7,549 nt of DNA. It comes from Thermoplasmata archaeon. Lineage in GTDB: Archaea; Thermoplasmatota; Thermoplasmata; Thermoplasmatales; Thermoplasmataceae. A program made the translations under genes and the position numbers. The DNA lies in the NCBI GenBank assembly GCA_021790415.1, contig JAJYDZ010000074.1, positions 1 through 7,549 on the forward strand, given 5' to 3'. Every line of letters begins with the position of its first letter. Position 1 is the first letter of the stretch. Below are positions 6,282 through 7,549 of this stretch, piece by piece. The notes beneath the pieces are model-generated. The model made no database searches. It worked only from the letters and a program-made list of their open reading frames with translations, and was not told where the DNA came from.

Positions 6282-6988
6282 TGGCTCAAGAAAGGAAAGG
6301 GATAGTACTAATGTCTGGTGGCCTTGATTCAGCAACTGTAACAGGGCTTGCTTTGAATGATGGATATGATCTCCTTGCGCTTTCCTTTGACTATGGCCAG
6401 AGACATAAGATTGAACTTGAAAAGGCAAAAAAGATAGCTGATCATTATTCTCTGCAACACAAGATATTCAAAATTGATCTTACACAGGTTGGGGGAAGTT
6501 CGCTAACATCTGATGTTGGTGTTGAACAAGGTTCCTTAAACCGATCTGAAAATTACATACCAAATACATACGTTCCCTCAAGAAATATCATATTCATCAC
6601 AATTGCTTCATCAATTGCAGAAGTAAGTGGAATTCAGACTATATTTATAGGGGCAAACGCCCTAGATTATTCGGGTTATCCCGATTGCAGGCCTGAGTTT
6701 TTCAGTGCCATGAGAGATACCCTTAACACCGGTACCAAGCTGGGAATTTCCAATGGGTTCAACCTTGAGGTCCCTTTGCAGTATTTAAAAAAATCAGAAA
6801 TTATAAAACTTGGAATGTCGCTTGGAGTTCCATATGAGTTGACGCATTCCTGTTATCTCGGTGGTGAAAAAGCATGCGGAAAATGTGATTCTTGCCTCCT
6901 ACGCTTGAAAGGGTTTATGGAAGCTGGGATAAAAGACCCAGTGGAATATGAGTATTTACCTGAATTTTATATAAAAAATTGGGGGTGA
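6281..6988 (+). CDS. queC: 7-cyano-7-deazaguanine (preQ0) synthase
   Basis: QueC uses ATP and ammonia to convert 7-carboxy-7-deazaguanine to preQ0, which is then inserted into tRNA at position 15 and matured to archaeosine in archaea. The 235 residues match the usual size. The PP-loop ATP-pyrophosphatase motif SGGLDSAT is at 12-19, followed by SFDYGQRHKIEL. YVPSRN (97-102) and GANALDYSGYPDCRPEF (124-140) are conserved QueC segments. The zinc site is Cys191, Cys199, Cys202 and Cys205 (HSCYLGG...CGKCDSC). There is no fused glutamine amidotransferase domain, so this is preQ0 synthase itself rather than the GAT-QueC archaeosine enzyme. It follows queD with a one-base overlap and a strong Shine-Dalgarno site. 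Its stop is two bases from that of the convergent dehydrogenase gene. Confidence 0.97.
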   Translation: MAQERKGIVLMSGGLDSATVTGLALNDGYDLLALSFDYGQRHKIELEKAKKIADHYSLQHKIFKIDLTQVGGSSLTSDVGVEQGSLNRSENYIPNTYVPSRNIIFITIASSIAEVSGIQTIFIGANALDYSGYPDCRPEFFSAMRDTLNTGTKLGISNGFNLEVPLQYLKKSEIIKLGMSLGVPYELTHSCYLGGEKACGKCDSCLLRLKGFMEAGIKDPVEYEYLPEFYIKNWG

Positions 6989-6990
6989 AA

Positions 6991-7549
6991 TTAATTCCCC
7001 TTAGCCAAAAACTGGTCAACTTTTGATGCATTTTCAGCTACTGACTTCACTGTTTTCATCCAGAGTTCCCTTTCTTCGGGAGTGAAATCAATTTTGTATA
7101 TCTCTTCAACACACTTTTTGCCTATTTTGATTGGCACACCTATAAAAAGACCCTTTGCATCATAATGCTTTGAGAGATTTTCATCTATATATGCTGCACA
7201 AGGAATTACTCTCTTCTTGTCCCTGATTATGGATTCAACCATGGCAGTTATTGATGCACCAGGAGCATAATAGGCACTCCCAGTCTTCAGGTAATTTACA
7301 ATTTCTCCTCCGCCAAATCTTGTCCTTTTAACTATTTCATCGATTTTTTCTTTTGACAAAAGGTTTGAAATTGGAATGCCTGAAACACTGGAATATCTAA
7401 TGAATGGAACCATATCGTCACCGTGCCCTCCTATAACAAATGCGTTAATATCTTCTACAGAAACACCCAGTTCCATTGATAGAAATGTCCTGAATCTGGA
7501 ACTGTCAAGGGACCCTCCTAGGCCAATAATTTTAGAAGGTGAAATTCCG
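6991..7549 (-). CDS. mdh: Malate/lactate dehydrogenase family, C-terminal part only (probable malate dehydrogenase)
   Basis: The frame is open from the right edge to the TAA at 6991-6993, giving about 185 residues of a protein that normally has 310-330. The NAD-binding Rossmann half is outside the window. The visible part begins with GISPSKIIGLGGSLDSSRFR, holding the catalytic-site Asp and the substrate-binding Arg of the LDSxRFR motif. It then has the active-site His in GGHGDDMVPF and the conserved YYAPGASITAMVESII helix. The ATG at 7476 is an internal methionine, because strongly conserved family sequence continues upstream of it. The residue that separates malate from lactate dehydrogenases lies in the missing part; malate dehydrogenase is favoured because archaeal members are mostly that. 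It runs convergently to queC. Confidence 0.92.
   Translation of the reverse strand, partial: GISPSKIIGLGGSLDSSRFRTFLSMELGVSVEDINAFVIGGHGDDMVPFIRYSSVSGIPISNLLSKEKIDEIVKRTRFGGGEIVNYLKTGSAYYAPGASITAMVESIIRDKKRVIPCAAYIDENLSKHYDAKGLFIGVPIKIGKKCVEEIYKIDFTPEERELWMKTVKSVAENASKVDQFLAKGN

Overview
This 7.5-kb window is AT-rich and almost certainly archaeal, most likely Thermoplasmatales or a close relative in the Thermoplasmata. Several things point that way. TATA-like boxes centred about 24-27 bases before start codons imply leaderless transcripts. GGTG/GAGGT Shine-Dalgarno sites appear in front of internal operon genes. The gene content also fits: a KaiC-type ATPase paired with a DUF835-like protein, a QueD-QueC pair for archaeosine, and an M61 peptidase with a PDZ domain. 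The lineage is inferred from content and style, not from a marker gene.

Left part, minus strand (1-5049). Reading in the direction of transcription, a DUF835-like protein (5049-4183) is followed after 7 bases by a two-domain KaiC/GvpD-like P-loop ATPase (4175-2730). Then come hemB for porphobilinogen synthase (2675-1701) and an M61 glycyl-aminopeptidase-type metallopeptidase (1594 to beyond base 1). The first two form a tight, translationally coupled pair. The other two have their own promoter-like boxes and may be separately transcribed.

Middle, plus strand (5236-6988). A four-helix membrane protein of unknown function (5236-5682) diverges from the DUF835 gene across a compact intergenic region. 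It is followed by queD (5811-6281) and queC (6281-6988), which overlap by one base. QueD and QueC catalyse two steps of preQ0 synthesis (QueE acts between them), and preQ0 is the precursor of archaeosine in tRNA; queE and the GTP cyclohydrolase are not in the window.

Right edge, minus strand (7549-6991). This is the C-terminal part of a malate/lactate dehydrogenase whose NAD-binding half lies beyond the window. Its stop codon is only two bases from the stop of the convergent queC.

The least explained part is the DUF835-like/KaiC-like pair with the divergent membrane protein, possibly a small signalling module. The rest is ordinary housekeeping metabolism. I saw no RNA gene, CRISPR array, insertion sequence or long repeat.
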